14,938 nt of DNA from an uncultured Erysipelotrichales bacterium. GTDB taxonomy: Bacteria; Bacillota_I; Bacilli_A; Erysipelotrichales; Coprobacillaceae. Numbering within the stretch: position 1 is the first letter of the stretch; the number at the start of each line of letters is the position of its first letter. The translations under genes and the position numbers were made by a program. Below, piece by piece: positions 1 to 7,635 of this stretch. The notes beneath the pieces were generated by a model. That model searched no databases, was not told where the DNA came from, and was given only the letters and a program-made list of their open reading frames with translations. The DNA is taken from the NCBI GenBank assembly GCA_934754755.1, contig CAKVJS010000010.1, positions 1 to 14,938 of the forward strand, written 5' to 3'.

Positions 1-721
1 CACTAATGGCACCACCGAATAAAATCATTTCCGGATCTAACATATGTTGCACATTAAAAACTCCAAAAGCGATGGCATCATAAAACTCTTCAATGACCTG
101 TTGACAAAATTCATTTCCTAAGGCGGCCTCTTCAAAAATTCGTTTACCATCCCACGTTCCCTCGTATTTTTTACGTACTTTACGAACCATACTAGAAGTC
201 GAGCCAAACATACTAAAGTTATCAACCGTTCCATCATCCTGTTTGACTAACATCATGCCAAATTCACCACCATATAAATGAGCGCCATGGATAATCTTTC
301 TTTGTTGGACAATAGCTCCGCCAATACCCGTACCAATAACGATAAAAGCCATATCTTGGATCGATTTAGCCTCGCCAAAATACAGTTCTGACAAGGCCGC
401 ACAATTGGCATCATTTTCAATTTCACAAGGAATGCCGAATTCCTCCTCAATCAATTGTTTCCAAGAGGGTCCATGGATACAAGGAACGGCACTAATCCCG
501 CCGATTTTTCCAGTTTTACAATCGACTGCTCCACAGGAACTAATCGCGATAGCATGAATGGAGTGCTTGGCCTCTTTATGGAAATCTTTCATTTGTTCAA
601 GCAATGAAGATACTTTTTTAGCGATGGGATAGCTAGCCTTACGTACTAGTATCCCTTGCTCAGATATTTCCGCACATTTCAGTGAACTTCCACCGATGTC
701 AAAGCATGTAAAATATCTCAT
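1..721 (-). CDS. ROK-family sugar kinase, C-terminus cut by window edge
   Basis: ROK-fold ATP-dependent sugar kinase that probably phosphorylates a free hexose or a beta-glucoside in the cytoplasm. I translated 240 residues without a stop; about 50 more would complete the usual length of roughly 290. Visible signatures are the N-terminal phosphate loop DIGGSSLK (residues 8-15), ENDANCAAL with the likely catalytic Asp104, the GTGIGGA loop (130-136), HG at 145-146 followed by GGEFG (151-155), and LDPEMILFGGAIS (228-240) near the family's C-terminal helix. The zinc motif of many ROK kinases (His after GE-G, then CxCGxxGCxE) is absent: the segment after GGEFG has no such cysteines. That recalls the zinc-free BglK-type (beta-glucoside kinase) branch. 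The ATG overlaps the GH1 stop codon by 4 bp (ATGA, 718-721), with a GGAAGGG-type ribosome site just upstream, so it is the last visible gene of the left operon. Substrate (glucose, mannose, fructose or beta-glucoside) is not settled. Confidence 0.88.
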   Translation of the reverse strand, partial: MRYFTCFDIGGSSLKCAEISEQGILVRKASYPIAKKVSSLLEQMKDFHKEAKHSIHAIAISSCGAVDCKTGKIGGISAVPCIHGPSWKQLIEEEFGIPCEIENDANCAALSELYFGEAKSIQDMAFIVIGTGIGGAIVQQRKIIHGAHLYGGEFGMMLVKQDDGTVDNFSMFGSTSSMVRKVRKKYEGTWDGKRIFEEAALGNEFCQQVIEEFYDAIAFGVFNVQHMLDPEMILFGGAIS

Positions 722-2094
722 GTAATGATCCCTTCCTTCGCTACTAAAGCGAACCAATAGCCGCTTTTTTTAATGGTTTTACGCTGTGTCTGTTTGTCCA
801 GTGCAATAAGACCATATCGATTTTTATAAGCGTTTAGCCAACTCCAACAATCAATCCCAGTCCATACATGATATCCAATACAATGACTTCCCTCTTGCAT
901 TCCTTTATACAACATACGTAAATGTTCCTTATAAAAAGCAATGCGATAATCATCTTGTATCATACCTGTATCATCTAAGAAGCGTTCCTCATTTTCTACA
1001 CCCATTCCATTTTCAGTAACCATCCATTCTATATTATCGTACTCATGTTGTATCTTTCTAGCGATATCATAGATCCCTTCTGGATATATTTCCCAACCAC
1101 GATACGGATTGATTCGTCTACCCGGCATTTCATATAAGTCATAGAACGATTGGGGTGTTATATTACTTGTATCAATGTCTCCTTTTTTCGCTTGAACACG
1201 TAAAGGTTGATAATAATTAACACCTAGAAAATCAACTGTATTTTGTTTTATGATTCGTAACTCTTCTTTCGTATATTCTGGCAATAATTGATAGGTTTTT
1301 AATATTTCTACTAATTCTTGATTAAATTCCCCCTTAACGGCAGGATCTAAGAAACTTTGGGTAGAAAACAGGCTAGCCATTTGACTCGCATGAAGATCTT
1401 CTTTCGTTTCACTGCGGGGATAAATCGGACTTAGATTTAATATAATACCGATTTTACCAGGACACACCGTATGGAACGCTTGCACCGCTTTGGCGCTCGC
1501 TAACATCGTGTGATAGCCAACTTGCACAGCCTCTTGCATATTATGATGACAAGGATAATGGAAGCCATTTAAATAACCACATTCTACATGAACAATGGGT
1601 TCGTTGAAGGTAAACCAACGACGTACCTTTTTTCCATATAAAGTAAAACAAGTTTTCGCATACTCGACATATGCCTCCACTACTTCTTTATTGAGCCAGC
1701 CCCCTATTTCCTGCATGGCTAAAGGCATATCAAAATGATATAAATTAATCATTACCTCGATGCCCGCTTGTTTAAAGGCATCGATTACTTTTCCATAATG
1801 TTGCACCGCTTTTTGATTAACCTCTCCTTTTCCATTAGGAAACATCCGGCTCCAACTAATGGAAATGCGACAGGAATTGTGTCCTGTTTGTTTTAATAAA
1901 GCGATATCCTCTACATAGTTTTCATAAAAGGAAGAAGTATCTTGCGGACCTATCTGGTTATGAAACCTTTCTGGGTCTATTTCATACCAATAATCCCATA
2001 TATTCTTCCCTTTTCCTTCTTTCAAAGCAGCCCCTTCACTTTGGGTTGCGCTTGTAGCACTACCCCAATAAAATCCATCAGGAAATTGTACCAT
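718..2094 (-). CDS. GH1 family beta-glycosidase, probable 6-phospho-beta-glycosidase
   Basis: Retaining beta-glycosidase of glycoside hydrolase family 1, 458 residues, a normal length for the family and predicted cytoplasmic (no signal peptide). Positions from the chosen ATG: N-terminal FYWGSATSATQSEG (8-21, sugar-binding Gln18), LYHFDMP with His120 (118-124), TFNEP with acid/base Glu165 (162-166) and VTENG with nucleophile Glu361 (359-363). Near the C-terminus the stretch CWSWLNAYKNRYG (416-428) lies where 6-phospho-glycosidases carry a Ser/Lys/Tyr phosphate pocket. Here Ser418 and Tyr427 are present but the Lys position is Asn425. Plain beta-glucosidases usually have Glu at the Ser position, so a phosphorylated substrate is favoured but not certain. 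Start: a GGGAGG site lies 6 nt before the ATG at 2094; a farther in-frame ATG at 2115 has no such site. It sits 21 bp after the RpiR gene and overlaps the ROK gene by 4 bp. Confidence 0.9.
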   Translation of the reverse strand: MVQFPDGFYWGSATSATQSEGAALKEGKGKNIWDYWYEIDPERFHNQIGPQDTSSFYENYVEDIALLKQTGHNSCRISISWSRMFPNGKGEVNQKAVQHYGKVIDAFKQAGIEVMINLYHFDMPLAMQEIGGWLNKEVVEAYVEYAKTCFTLYGKKVRRWFTFNEPIVHVECGYLNGFHYPCHHNMQEAVQVGYHTMLASAKAVQAFHTVCPGKIGIILNLSPIYPRSETKEDLHASQMASLFSTQSFLDPAVKGEFNQELVEILKTYQLLPEYTKEELRIIKQNTVDFLGVNYYQPLRVQAKKGDIDTSNITPQSFYDLYEMPGRRINPYRGWEIYPEGIYDIARKIQHEYDNIEWMVTENGMGVENEERFLDDTGMIQDDYRIAFYKEHLRMLYKGMQEGSHCIGYHVWTGIDCWSWLNAYKNRYGLIALDKQTQRKTIKKSGYWFALVAKEGIIT

Positions 2095-2100
2095 CGTTTT

Positions 2101-2106
2101 CCTCCC
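2101..2106 (-). promoter_or_regulatory. Ribosome binding site of the GH1 gene
   Basis: GGGAGG on the minus strand, 6 nt before the ATG at 2094. It lies downstream of the alternative in-frame ATG at 2115, so it decides the start of the glycosidase in favour of 2094. Confidence 0.8.
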
Positions 2107-2115
2107 TTTCCACAT

Positions 2116-2913
2116 TCAACGATTTTGAAATATTTTCTCCGTATTAGCCCAGTTCATTAAAGCATCGCTATACATTTGAACATAATGATAATACAACATA
2201 TCTATAATAATTAAGATCGGTATTTGGCTGGAAATCATGCCGGTTGACTCCTCTCCAGAAAGAGAGGAAGTATAGAGCACCATATCACTTAATTTCGCTA
2301 GCTTACTTTTCTGATTTCCTAAAATACTAACTACTGTAATACCCTTTTTCTTGACTTCTGAAACAATTTCTTCTAGATATGCATTCCCCCGCAAAGTAAA
2401 AATGAGCACTAAATCATCCCGTTGTAATATGCGGGCATTCATGCGAATGGCATCTTTATCATAGATGACCTCAATAAACTTTCCGAGTCTGGAAAATCGA
2501 AACCGGAAATCCTGAGCAGCGGTAGCACTGAGCCCAAAGGCAAAAACGGTAATAATACGATGTTGGTATATATAGCGACATACTTGTTTCATCGCCTGAC
2601 TATCAAAATTTCTATCAACAAGCCGAAATATTTGAAAATATGCACTTTGTAGATCCAGAGAGATGTTAGAAGTTTGAACTTCATCTTTATTATCTCGGTG
2701 CTTTTCATATAGAAATAATAATTCCTTATAATTATGTAAACCAATCTTCTTACAAAAGCGGGAAATTGAAGAACTTGAAATCGATAATTTTTGTGCTAAT
2801 TGATGAATCGTACAAGGTGGCTTGCCACTTGTAAAATACGATGCAATATGGTGTTCTACTTCTGTAAAGTTTACCTTCGCTAAATGAATCCGAAGTAAAA
2901 TTTCTTTTTCCAT
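2116..2913 (-). CDS. RpiR/MurR-family transcriptional regulator (HTH + SIS), left operon
   Basis: Sugar-phosphate-responsive DNA-binding regulator, 265 residues. The N-terminal HTH of the RpiR type spans about residues 15-70, with the helix-turn-helix around IHQLAQKLSISSSSISRFCKKIG (36-58). The C-terminal SIS (sugar isomerase) domain covers about 110-245 and includes FAFGLSATAAQDFRFRFSRLG (124-144), a typical RpiR-type SIS opening, and IFTLRGNAYLEE (171-182) in place of the usual S-x-S-G-x-T ligand loop. SIS domains of this family bind phosphorylated sugars, so the inducer is probably a sugar phosphate made by the operon's own enzymes. The gene lies inside the operon between GH38-1 and GH1 (13 bp and 21 bp gaps), which suggests it is co-transcribed and autoregulated. 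A candidate operator is the inverted repeat at 7578-7593. The start is supported by AAGGAAGGT about 7 nt before the ATG. Activator or repressor cannot be told from sequence. Confidence 0.9.
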   Translation of the reverse strand: MEKEILLRIHLAKVNFTEVEHHIASYFTSGKPPCTIHQLAQKLSISSSSISRFCKKIGLHNYKELLFLYEKHRDNKDEVQTSNISLDLQSAYFQIFRLVDRNFDSQAMKQVCRYIYQHRIITVFAFGLSATAAQDFRFRFSRLGKFIEVIYDKDAIRMNARILQRDDLVLIFTLRGNAYLEEIVSEVKKKGITVVSILGNQKSKLAKLSDMVLYTSSLSGEESTGMISSQIPILIIIDMLYYHYVQMYSDALMNWANTEKIFQNR

Positions 2914-2926
2914 GCAGCTACCTTCC

Positions 2927-5536
2927 TTATTTCATGGTTACTTTGTACGTGCGTATTTCCTCCGGCTGCATTTTTTCCATCCATACTTTTCCATCCTGTT
3001 TATGACCATTTTTAAGTGGCTCATATAACATATTGGTTTGGATAAGTTCTTGCTTGACATTCATGCAATCGTTGTCTACGTCTTTACGTACCCCATTGTA
3101 AATCCGTAAGGAAGCATGCCTTTCATCCAATGGATACAAGGAAGAAAATAAAGCATATTTTGTTTGATCCATAGAAACAATTGGCTTTGTTATTGGTACA
3201 ATCGCTTCGGGATACGGATGGGTAACAAAATATTTTTGTGTACTAACAAATTGATCTAACTCCTGTAATTGGTAATATACGTAATCAATCGCATAGTTTT
3301 GCCAGGATTTGTGAATCGCCACCGGATCATATGCATTACGATAGCTTAAAGCAAAGTGAAAATCCATGGATTGCAATAAGGTTGATCCAGGGGTTGGAAT
3401 ATAGCGAAATTCATTACCACTAGCTTTTCCCGGCCGACGATTTAAATCTGGTTTTCCTAAATAGGGAACACTTCTAAATAAGGTAAGTGCAATGTTTGTA
3501 TGATCCAAAATTTCATACTCTTTGATTCCCTTACTAAAGCAGGTCAGAACTTGTTTTTGTCCATTACTAACATGATGTAACATCGGGTAAATAGGACTTG
3601 GTTCCTCATGGTATCCGACTTCTTTCCAATCTGTTTTATGGACCGGATCATGGTCTCGTTGGATCGTACCAAAGGGAGTGTCACTATAGCTATGGCTATC
3701 TGCCTCAATGCCACGACAAATTACCCGCATCCGATGTTCAATAGCCGTATTATCAATTGTTAGTTGACAACGTATTACATCTGTATGATCTAGTTGGATA
3801 GAAAGTGTATAGTCTACCTTCGTTTCACAAATATTATCTGCGCGCTTGTCTAATTTTATTGGTACAAGCCAAGACCCTTTTAATTGATACGTACTAACAA
3901 TATCGCCTGGAATGACTTCTATGGTTGCATTTTCAAAGTGTAATGAATAAACCCAATCCTTAGTAGGCCATGAATAATCATACGTGTCTCCCTCATCACC
4001 AGCATCCTCCATATATAGGAAGTCATTTATAGTTGTTTTTGTATCTTTCTTATATAGCTGTAATTTCTTATCGACTAACTGGATACAATAGAAGTCATTT
4101 TCAATGATTGATTGCACCACCAATTGGGTGGTCACTTGTTGCCTTCCCTCTTCGATATGCAATATCTGCATGCTAAGGGGAGGCATAACAATCCTAGCCG
4201 TAATATCGCTTTGAAAATAATATAATGCTTCATCCTGCTGGTTCAAATCTTTCTTTATACTCCCCCGATAGTTTCGATGGATTTTGTGGAGAGTAAAAGG
4301 AACCTCCTGTTTTTTATCATCCCAAACACTAAAATATTTTTGTTGCGTGGCGATTGTCATGGGAATTATCACGTCTCTTGTGTAGGGTAAAGTATTATAC
4401 ACAACTACATCATTTTCTTTTATATTTACTATCGATTCGCTAAGCTTACGCACTTGATAATCCAAAAGCATAGTACTCATTTGATCACAATCTTTGAGTC
4501 GTTGTAAAATGGACTCATTGGTTGCATCACTATTACATCCACAGGCACTATCATGGGCATGGTTTAGTAACAGCTTTTTCCATAACTGTCGTAAGACACT
4601 TGTTTTTGGTGTAATCCCCATCTCCATTTGCATGACCATAAAGGGTTCTAGCTGATAGATAATTCTACGCTCAATTGCATCATTCAATTGTTTGTGATCA
4701 TAACGTGATGAATATATCGAATGGTGAATTTTAGAAACCGAAGCATCGATGAACTCACCTTGTATATGAGGCAAATCAGGAACTTGGTGCAACTGTTTAA
4801 AGAAATCCTCTAAGTTGTCTTCTACATACGTAAAGTTATGGGTGGTATGCGTATTATAATAATCGAGTCTTTTAGCTATATTAAAATCAACATAGCGTTG
4901 ATCGCCCCCTAATGGAACTAACTGATCCTTGGTAGTACTACCCTCTAATAAGCGCTCTTCTACTTCACTAACAGCATCGTTATAGATGATATTACCCCCA
5001 TAGAAATACCCATCTTTAATATGGTAACAAAGCACTTGACTGCCATCGACTCCATGCCAATAAAACTCCCGTTGGCTCGTTACGTGTTTGGGTACCCCTC
5101 GCCAAAAAATTGCATCTTGGATACCAAATCCCTGATATATTTTAGGCATATCCTGACTTTGTCCAAAGGAATCTGGTAAATAGCCGATCTTCATACAATG
5201 TCCTAACGTATTAGCATAGGCAATACCATAAGATAAATTACGCACCAGACTTTCCCCGCTAATAACGAGCTCATCACTTTGCGTATACCAAGGACCTATA
5301 AGCAATTTACGCTGATGTACGAGTCGCTCTATGCGCTCTTTATTTTCGGGCATATATTGTAAATATTCTTCCAAAATACTTACTTGTGAATCAAGTAAAT
5401 AGGTTTTTAATATTCCCTGCTCGAGCGCTAGTAAAACTTCATCCATATGATACACAAGTTGGATAAGCGACTCGCTAGCTGTAAAATACCATTCATGATC
5501 CCAATGAGTATGACTATACACGTGCATTGTTTTCAT
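2927..5536 (-). CDS. mngB: GH38 alpha-mannosidase, MngB-like (GH38-1)
   Basis: Zinc-dependent retaining alpha-mannosidase of family GH38, 869 residues, cytoplasmic (no signal peptide). Known relative: E. coli MngB, which cleaves 2-O-(6-phospho-alpha-mannosyl)-D-glycerate to mannose 6-phosphate and glycerate; its length is about 877 and the motif order is the same. Seen here: SHTHWDHEW (8-16) with zinc ligands His11 and Asp13, IGPWYTQSDE (80-89), GYLPDSFGQS (118-127) with nucleophile Asp122, FWRG (144-147), GEFIDA (260-265), NHAHDSACGCNSD (325-337) with zinc ligand His328, and C-terminal-domain motifs DTPFGTIQRD and LLGKP-type loop with RRPGKASG. All catalytic residues are present. The ATG at 5536 has GGAGGT 4 nt upstream; codon 4 is also ATG but spaced too far. 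It follows the EIIA gene by 12 bp in an operon with a fructose-type PTS, as in mngAB. The symbol is by similarity; the natural substrate may be another phospho-alpha-mannoside. Confidence 0.9.
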   Translation of the reverse strand: MKTMHVYSHTHWDHEWYFTASESLIQLVYHMDEVLLALEQGILKTYLLDSQVSILEEYLQYMPENKERIERLVHQRKLLIGPWYTQSDELVISGESLVRNLSYGIAYANTLGHCMKIGYLPDSFGQSQDMPKIYQGFGIQDAIFWRGVPKHVTSQREFYWHGVDGSQVLCYHIKDGYFYGGNIIYNDAVSEVEERLLEGSTTKDQLVPLGGDQRYVDFNIAKRLDYYNTHTTHNFTYVEDNLEDFFKQLHQVPDLPHIQGEFIDASVSKIHHSIYSSRYDHKQLNDAIERRIIYQLEPFMVMQMEMGITPKTSVLRQLWKKLLLNHAHDSACGCNSDATNESILQRLKDCDQMSTMLLDYQVRKLSESIVNIKENDVVVYNTLPYTRDVIIPMTIATQQKYFSVWDDKKQEVPFTLHKIHRNYRGSIKKDLNQQDEALYYFQSDITARIVMPPLSMQILHIEEGRQQVTTQLVVQSIIENDFYCIQLVDKKLQLYKKDTKTTINDFLYMEDAGDEGDTYDYSWPTKDWVYSLHFENATIEVIPGDIVSTYQLKGSWLVPIKLDKRADNICETKVDYTLSIQLDHTDVIRCQLTIDNTAIEHRMRVICRGIEADSHSYSDTPFGTIQRDHDPVHKTDWKEVGYHEEPSPIYPMLHHVSNGQKQVLTCFSKGIKEYEILDHTNIALTLFRSVPYLGKPDLNRRPGKASGNEFRYIPTPGSTLLQSMDFHFALSYRNAYDPVAIHKSWQNYAIDYVYYQLQELDQFVSTQKYFVTHPYPEAIVPITKPIVSMDQTKYALFSSLYPLDERHASLRIYNGVRKDVDNDCMNVKQELIQTNMLYEPLKNGHKQDGKVWMEKMQPEEIRTYKVTMK

Positions 5537-5548
5537 TATTACCTCCTA

Positions 5549-6001
5549 CTATAGCTCAATTTCGGCTATGGTCTGATACAAGGTATCCACATCATTGCTG
5601 GATGTTAAGGCATTTCTAAATTCTTCATGAACCATTTTGCGTGCTAAGCGACTTAAAATTTGTAAGTGTTCTGTCTCTCCACCAAAGGGTATGGTTAAAC
5701 CTAAGGCAACATGTACCGGACTTCCATCTAGCGATTTCCACTCAATTGGATGTTCAAATTTAACAAGAAAGATGCCTGGTTTTAAACACGCTTCCCCTTT
5801 GGCATGGGGAATCGCAATACCATCCTGAAAACCTGTTGTTACTTCTTTTTCACGCATACACATACCCCGAAAATAGGCATACTCATCGTCGATAAATCCA
5901 GCATCATAGGCAACTCGAGCAATCGCCTGAAAGGCTTCCTCCTTCGTACGAGCATTACTATCAAATAAAATATGATTTCGATCAAATACTTCTTTATTCA
6001 T
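5549..6001 (-). CDS. PTS EIIA component, fructose/mannitol type
   Basis: Cytoplasmic phosphocarrier that takes phosphate from HPr on a histidine and hands it to the EIIB cysteine. The protein has 150 residues, the length of a free-standing EIIA domain of the fructose/mannitol (type 2) family. The active-site motif GFQDGIAIPHAKGEA (57-71) contains phospho-acceptor His66; VHVALGLTIPFGG and EHLQILSRLARK in the second half fit the family. Its start lies 2 bp after the EIIBC stop codon, and a GGAGGAG ribosome site sits inside the end of the EIIBC gene, so the two are translationally linked. It is the only EIIA in the window and could also serve the EIIBC at 8558-9973, which lacks one. In E. coli MngA the A, B and C domains form a single chain; here A is separate. 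Confidence 0.93.
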   Translation of the reverse strand: MNKEVFDRNHILFDSNARTKEEAFQAIARVAYDAGFIDDEYAYFRGMCMREKEVTTGFQDGIAIPHAKGEACLKPGIFLVKFEHPIEWKSLDGSPVHVALGLTIPFGGETEHLQILSRLARKMVHEEFRNALTSSNDVDTLYQTIAEIEL

Positions 6002-6003
6002 TT

Positions 6004-7476
6004 TTATGACTCCTCCTCTATAATTGGTTTACGCCAAAACCCAATGATTAAGGCAGTGACTAAAATACCTGCACATACGCACAATATCCATGTTATAAAC
6101 GGTACAGGTTGTTCAATGTAGCCGATAAAAGTTCCCAGTGGAGAACCAATGCCACCATAAAATTTACAATTGGTAATAGCTACAAGTCCACCTGCTAAAG
6201 CACTACCCACAACACTTGCACTAATCATTTGAATCGGATTGGCTGCCGCAAATGGAATGGCTCCTTCTGTAACACCAACCAGTCCCATACCAAAGGCACT
6301 CGTTGCGGATATTTTTTCTGTTTTCGTAAATTTATTTTTAAATAATACCGATGCTAGCCAAATCCCTAACGGTGCTACAGAAATAGCTGCTTGGGTTGCC
6401 GTTCCAGGAATAAAGTTGGCTCCTTGAATCCCAAACTTCGCCGTTGTATCGGTAAAGACTGCCGTTCCAAAGATTAACGCTGTTTTATTTACCGGTCCAC
6501 CAAAGTCAAATCCAATCATTGCACCCATAATAGCGCCAATAATGAAGGGTGCAGCCGCATATTGTGAATTAATCGTTGTGAGTCCATCATACAATCCATC
6601 CATCGCAATAGAAATTGGTTTTCCAATCAAAAATAAAACAATAATCATAATAAACAACGTAGCAAGCGTTGGTATAATCATAATTCCGGTCAATGGTTGA
6701 ATAATTTTTGGCCATTTGATATTCTTTAGTACTTTAACAAAGTAACCAACAATAAATCCAACTAAAATAGCCGAAAGGAATCCTCCTCCTGTTTTCGTCC
6801 CTAAAAACTCGGGATCGTTTGCAATATAAGCACCTATCATAGCTGGTGCGATCGCTGGTTTATCCGCAATGGATTTGGCTACAAATCCAGCGAATAAAGG
6901 AATCATTAATTTAAATCCAACTTGTCCAACCGCAAATAATTTTGACATAAAATAACCCATTGGTGTCTTTACATCAAATCCCCATTTGACAATGCGGCCC
7001 ATATCGTCTTTTTGAAACGCATAGATATTGGCTATCGCTAATAATAAACCAGCGGCAATAACCATCGGCACCATGTAAGAAATACCACTCATAACATGCT
7101 TTATAAATGAATTTTCGGTTTTTCCTAAGGTAATATTACCGACTTTACTTCCCTTGACTCCATATACTGTTGCCTCCTGCAAGGCCCGATCGATTAAGAT
7201 ACTAGCATCCTTTATGGCCTCATTACTGTTCACTTTTAAAAGTCTCTTCCCCGCAAATCGACCTAAGTCGACATCGACATCGGCGGCAATAATAACTATG
7301 TCAGCAGCCTTTATTTGTTCTGCTGTTAATTCATGTTCCGCCCCAATGGAACCTTGCGTTTCCACACGTACGTTATATCCCTTTTTTTTGCCTGCTTGTT
7401 CCAATGATTCTGCTGCCATGTAAGTGTGGGCAATACCTGCTGCACAAGCAGTTACTGCGACAATATTTTTACTCAT
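6004..7476 (-). CDS. PTS EIIBC, fructose superfamily, alpha-mannoside-type candidate (EIIBC-1)
   Basis: Membrane permease that imports and phosphorylates a sugar, 490 residues. The IIB domain (about 1-100) has the phosphocysteine loop VTACAAGIAHTYMA (8-21) with Cys11. A linker to about residue 125 precedes a polytopic IIC domain (125-485) with many hydrophobic segments, including GISYMVPMVIAAGLLLAIA, and conserved motifs FDFGGPVNK (323-331) and GVTEGAIPFAAANP (401-414). Unlike true fructose permeases, it lacks the APHGG motif late in IIC; the aligned stretch reads GGIGSPLGTF (441-450). E. coli MngA (mannosylglycerate PTS) also lacks APHGG, so a non-fructose substrate is likely. It is the first gene of the left operon, behind a strong promoter with a cre-like site. 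The ATG is preceded by AGGAGGAA. Databases would probably label it fructose PTS, which the neighbouring GH38 gene argues against. Confidence 0.92.
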   Translation of the reverse strand: MSKNIVAVTACAAGIAHTYMAAESLEQAGKKKGYNVRVETQGSIGAEHELTAEQIKAADIVIIAADVDVDLGRFAGKRLLKVNSNEAIKDASILIDRALQEATVYGVKGSKVGNITLGKTENSFIKHVMSGISYMVPMVIAAGLLLAIANIYAFQKDDMGRIVKWGFDVKTPMGYFMSKLFAVGQVGFKLMIPLFAGFVAKSIADKPAIAPAMIGAYIANDPEFLGTKTGGGFLSAILVGFIVGYFVKVLKNIKWPKIIQPLTGIMIIPTLATLFIMIIVLFLIGKPISIAMDGLYDGLTTINSQYAAAPFIIGAIMGAMIGFDFGGPVNKTALIFGTAVFTDTTAKFGIQGANFIPGTATQAAISVAPLGIWLASVLFKNKFTKTEKISATSAFGMGLVGVTEGAIPFAAANPIQMISASVVGSALAGGLVAITNCKFYGGIGSPLGTFIGYIEQPVPFITWILCVCAGILVTALIIGFWRKPIIEEES

Positions 7477-7503
7477 AATTTTCCTCCTATTTTATCTTAT
7501 TTT

Positions 7504-7532
7504 AGTATATCTTGTAGAGAACCATCTGTAAA
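7504..7532 (-). promoter_or_regulatory. Sigma-A promoter of the EIIBC-1/EIIA/GH38-1 operon
   Basis: On the minus strand, TTTACA (7527-7532) and TATACT (7504-7509) are separated by exactly 17 bp; each hexamer matches the consensus at 5 of 6 positions. An A+T-rich tract lies directly upstream. Transcription should start near 7497, giving a leader of about 20 nt with the ribosome site AGGAGG. Confidence 0.8.
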
Positions 7533-7540
7533 CACTTACA
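7527..7540 (-). promoter_or_regulatory. cre-like CcpA site over the -35 box
   Basis: TGTAAGTGTTTACA on the minus strand has inverted arms TGTAA and TTACA and matches the Gram-positive cre consensus TGWAANCGNTNWCA at every defined position except the central C (T here). It contains the -35 box, so bound CcpA would block RNA polymerase. This predicts glucose repression of the left operon. Confidence 0.65.
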
Positions 7541-7577
7541 ATATATTTAGGCAGTATTTTTATAAATTATTTAATTC

Positions 7578-7593
7578 ATGAAATTAGTTTCAT
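7578..7593 (-). promoter_or_regulatory. Inverted repeat, candidate RpiR operator
   Basis: ATGAAACTAATTTCAT is a perfect inverted repeat (ATGAAA, 4-nt spacer, TTTCAT) in the gap upstream of the left-operon promoter, about 45 bp before the -35 box. Symmetric GAAA/TTTC arms suit a dimeric HTH protein; the RpiR protein encoded at 2116-2913 is the obvious candidate. Its distance from the promoter would fit an activator better than a simple blocking repressor. This assignment is inference. Confidence 0.4.
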
Positions 7594-7604
7594 CAATTGT
7601 CTGA

Positions 7605-7635
7605 ATAAAACACTACTTTTACGGTAGTGTTTTAT
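7605..7635 (-). terminator. Intrinsic terminator of the middle (pfkB-EIIBC-aldolase) operon
   Basis: A perfect 12-bp stem (7624-7635 pairing with 7605-7616) with a 7-nt loop; the core is CACTAC/GTAGTG, flanked by an A-run in the first arm and a T-run in the second, as read on the minus strand. The stop codon of the aldolase (TAA, 7632-7634) lies inside the first arm. The symmetric A/T flanks mean it could also act on the opposite strand. Confidence 0.8.

Noticed and set aside
253-450. 65-codon minus-strand reading frame inside the ROK gene
   Set aside because: It is out of frame with the ROK gene, whose reading frame is intact through the whole stretch; the product has no recognisable family features.
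2095-2115. GH1 start at ATG 2115
   Set aside because: No ribosome site lies upstream, and the strong GGGAGG falls between it and the ATG at 2094, where family-like sequence begins.
7477-7631. Riboswitch or other structured leader upstream of EIIBC-1
   Set aside because: The predicted transcript leader is only about 20 nt, too short for a riboswitch; the rest of the gap is explained by promoter, operator-like and terminator sequences.
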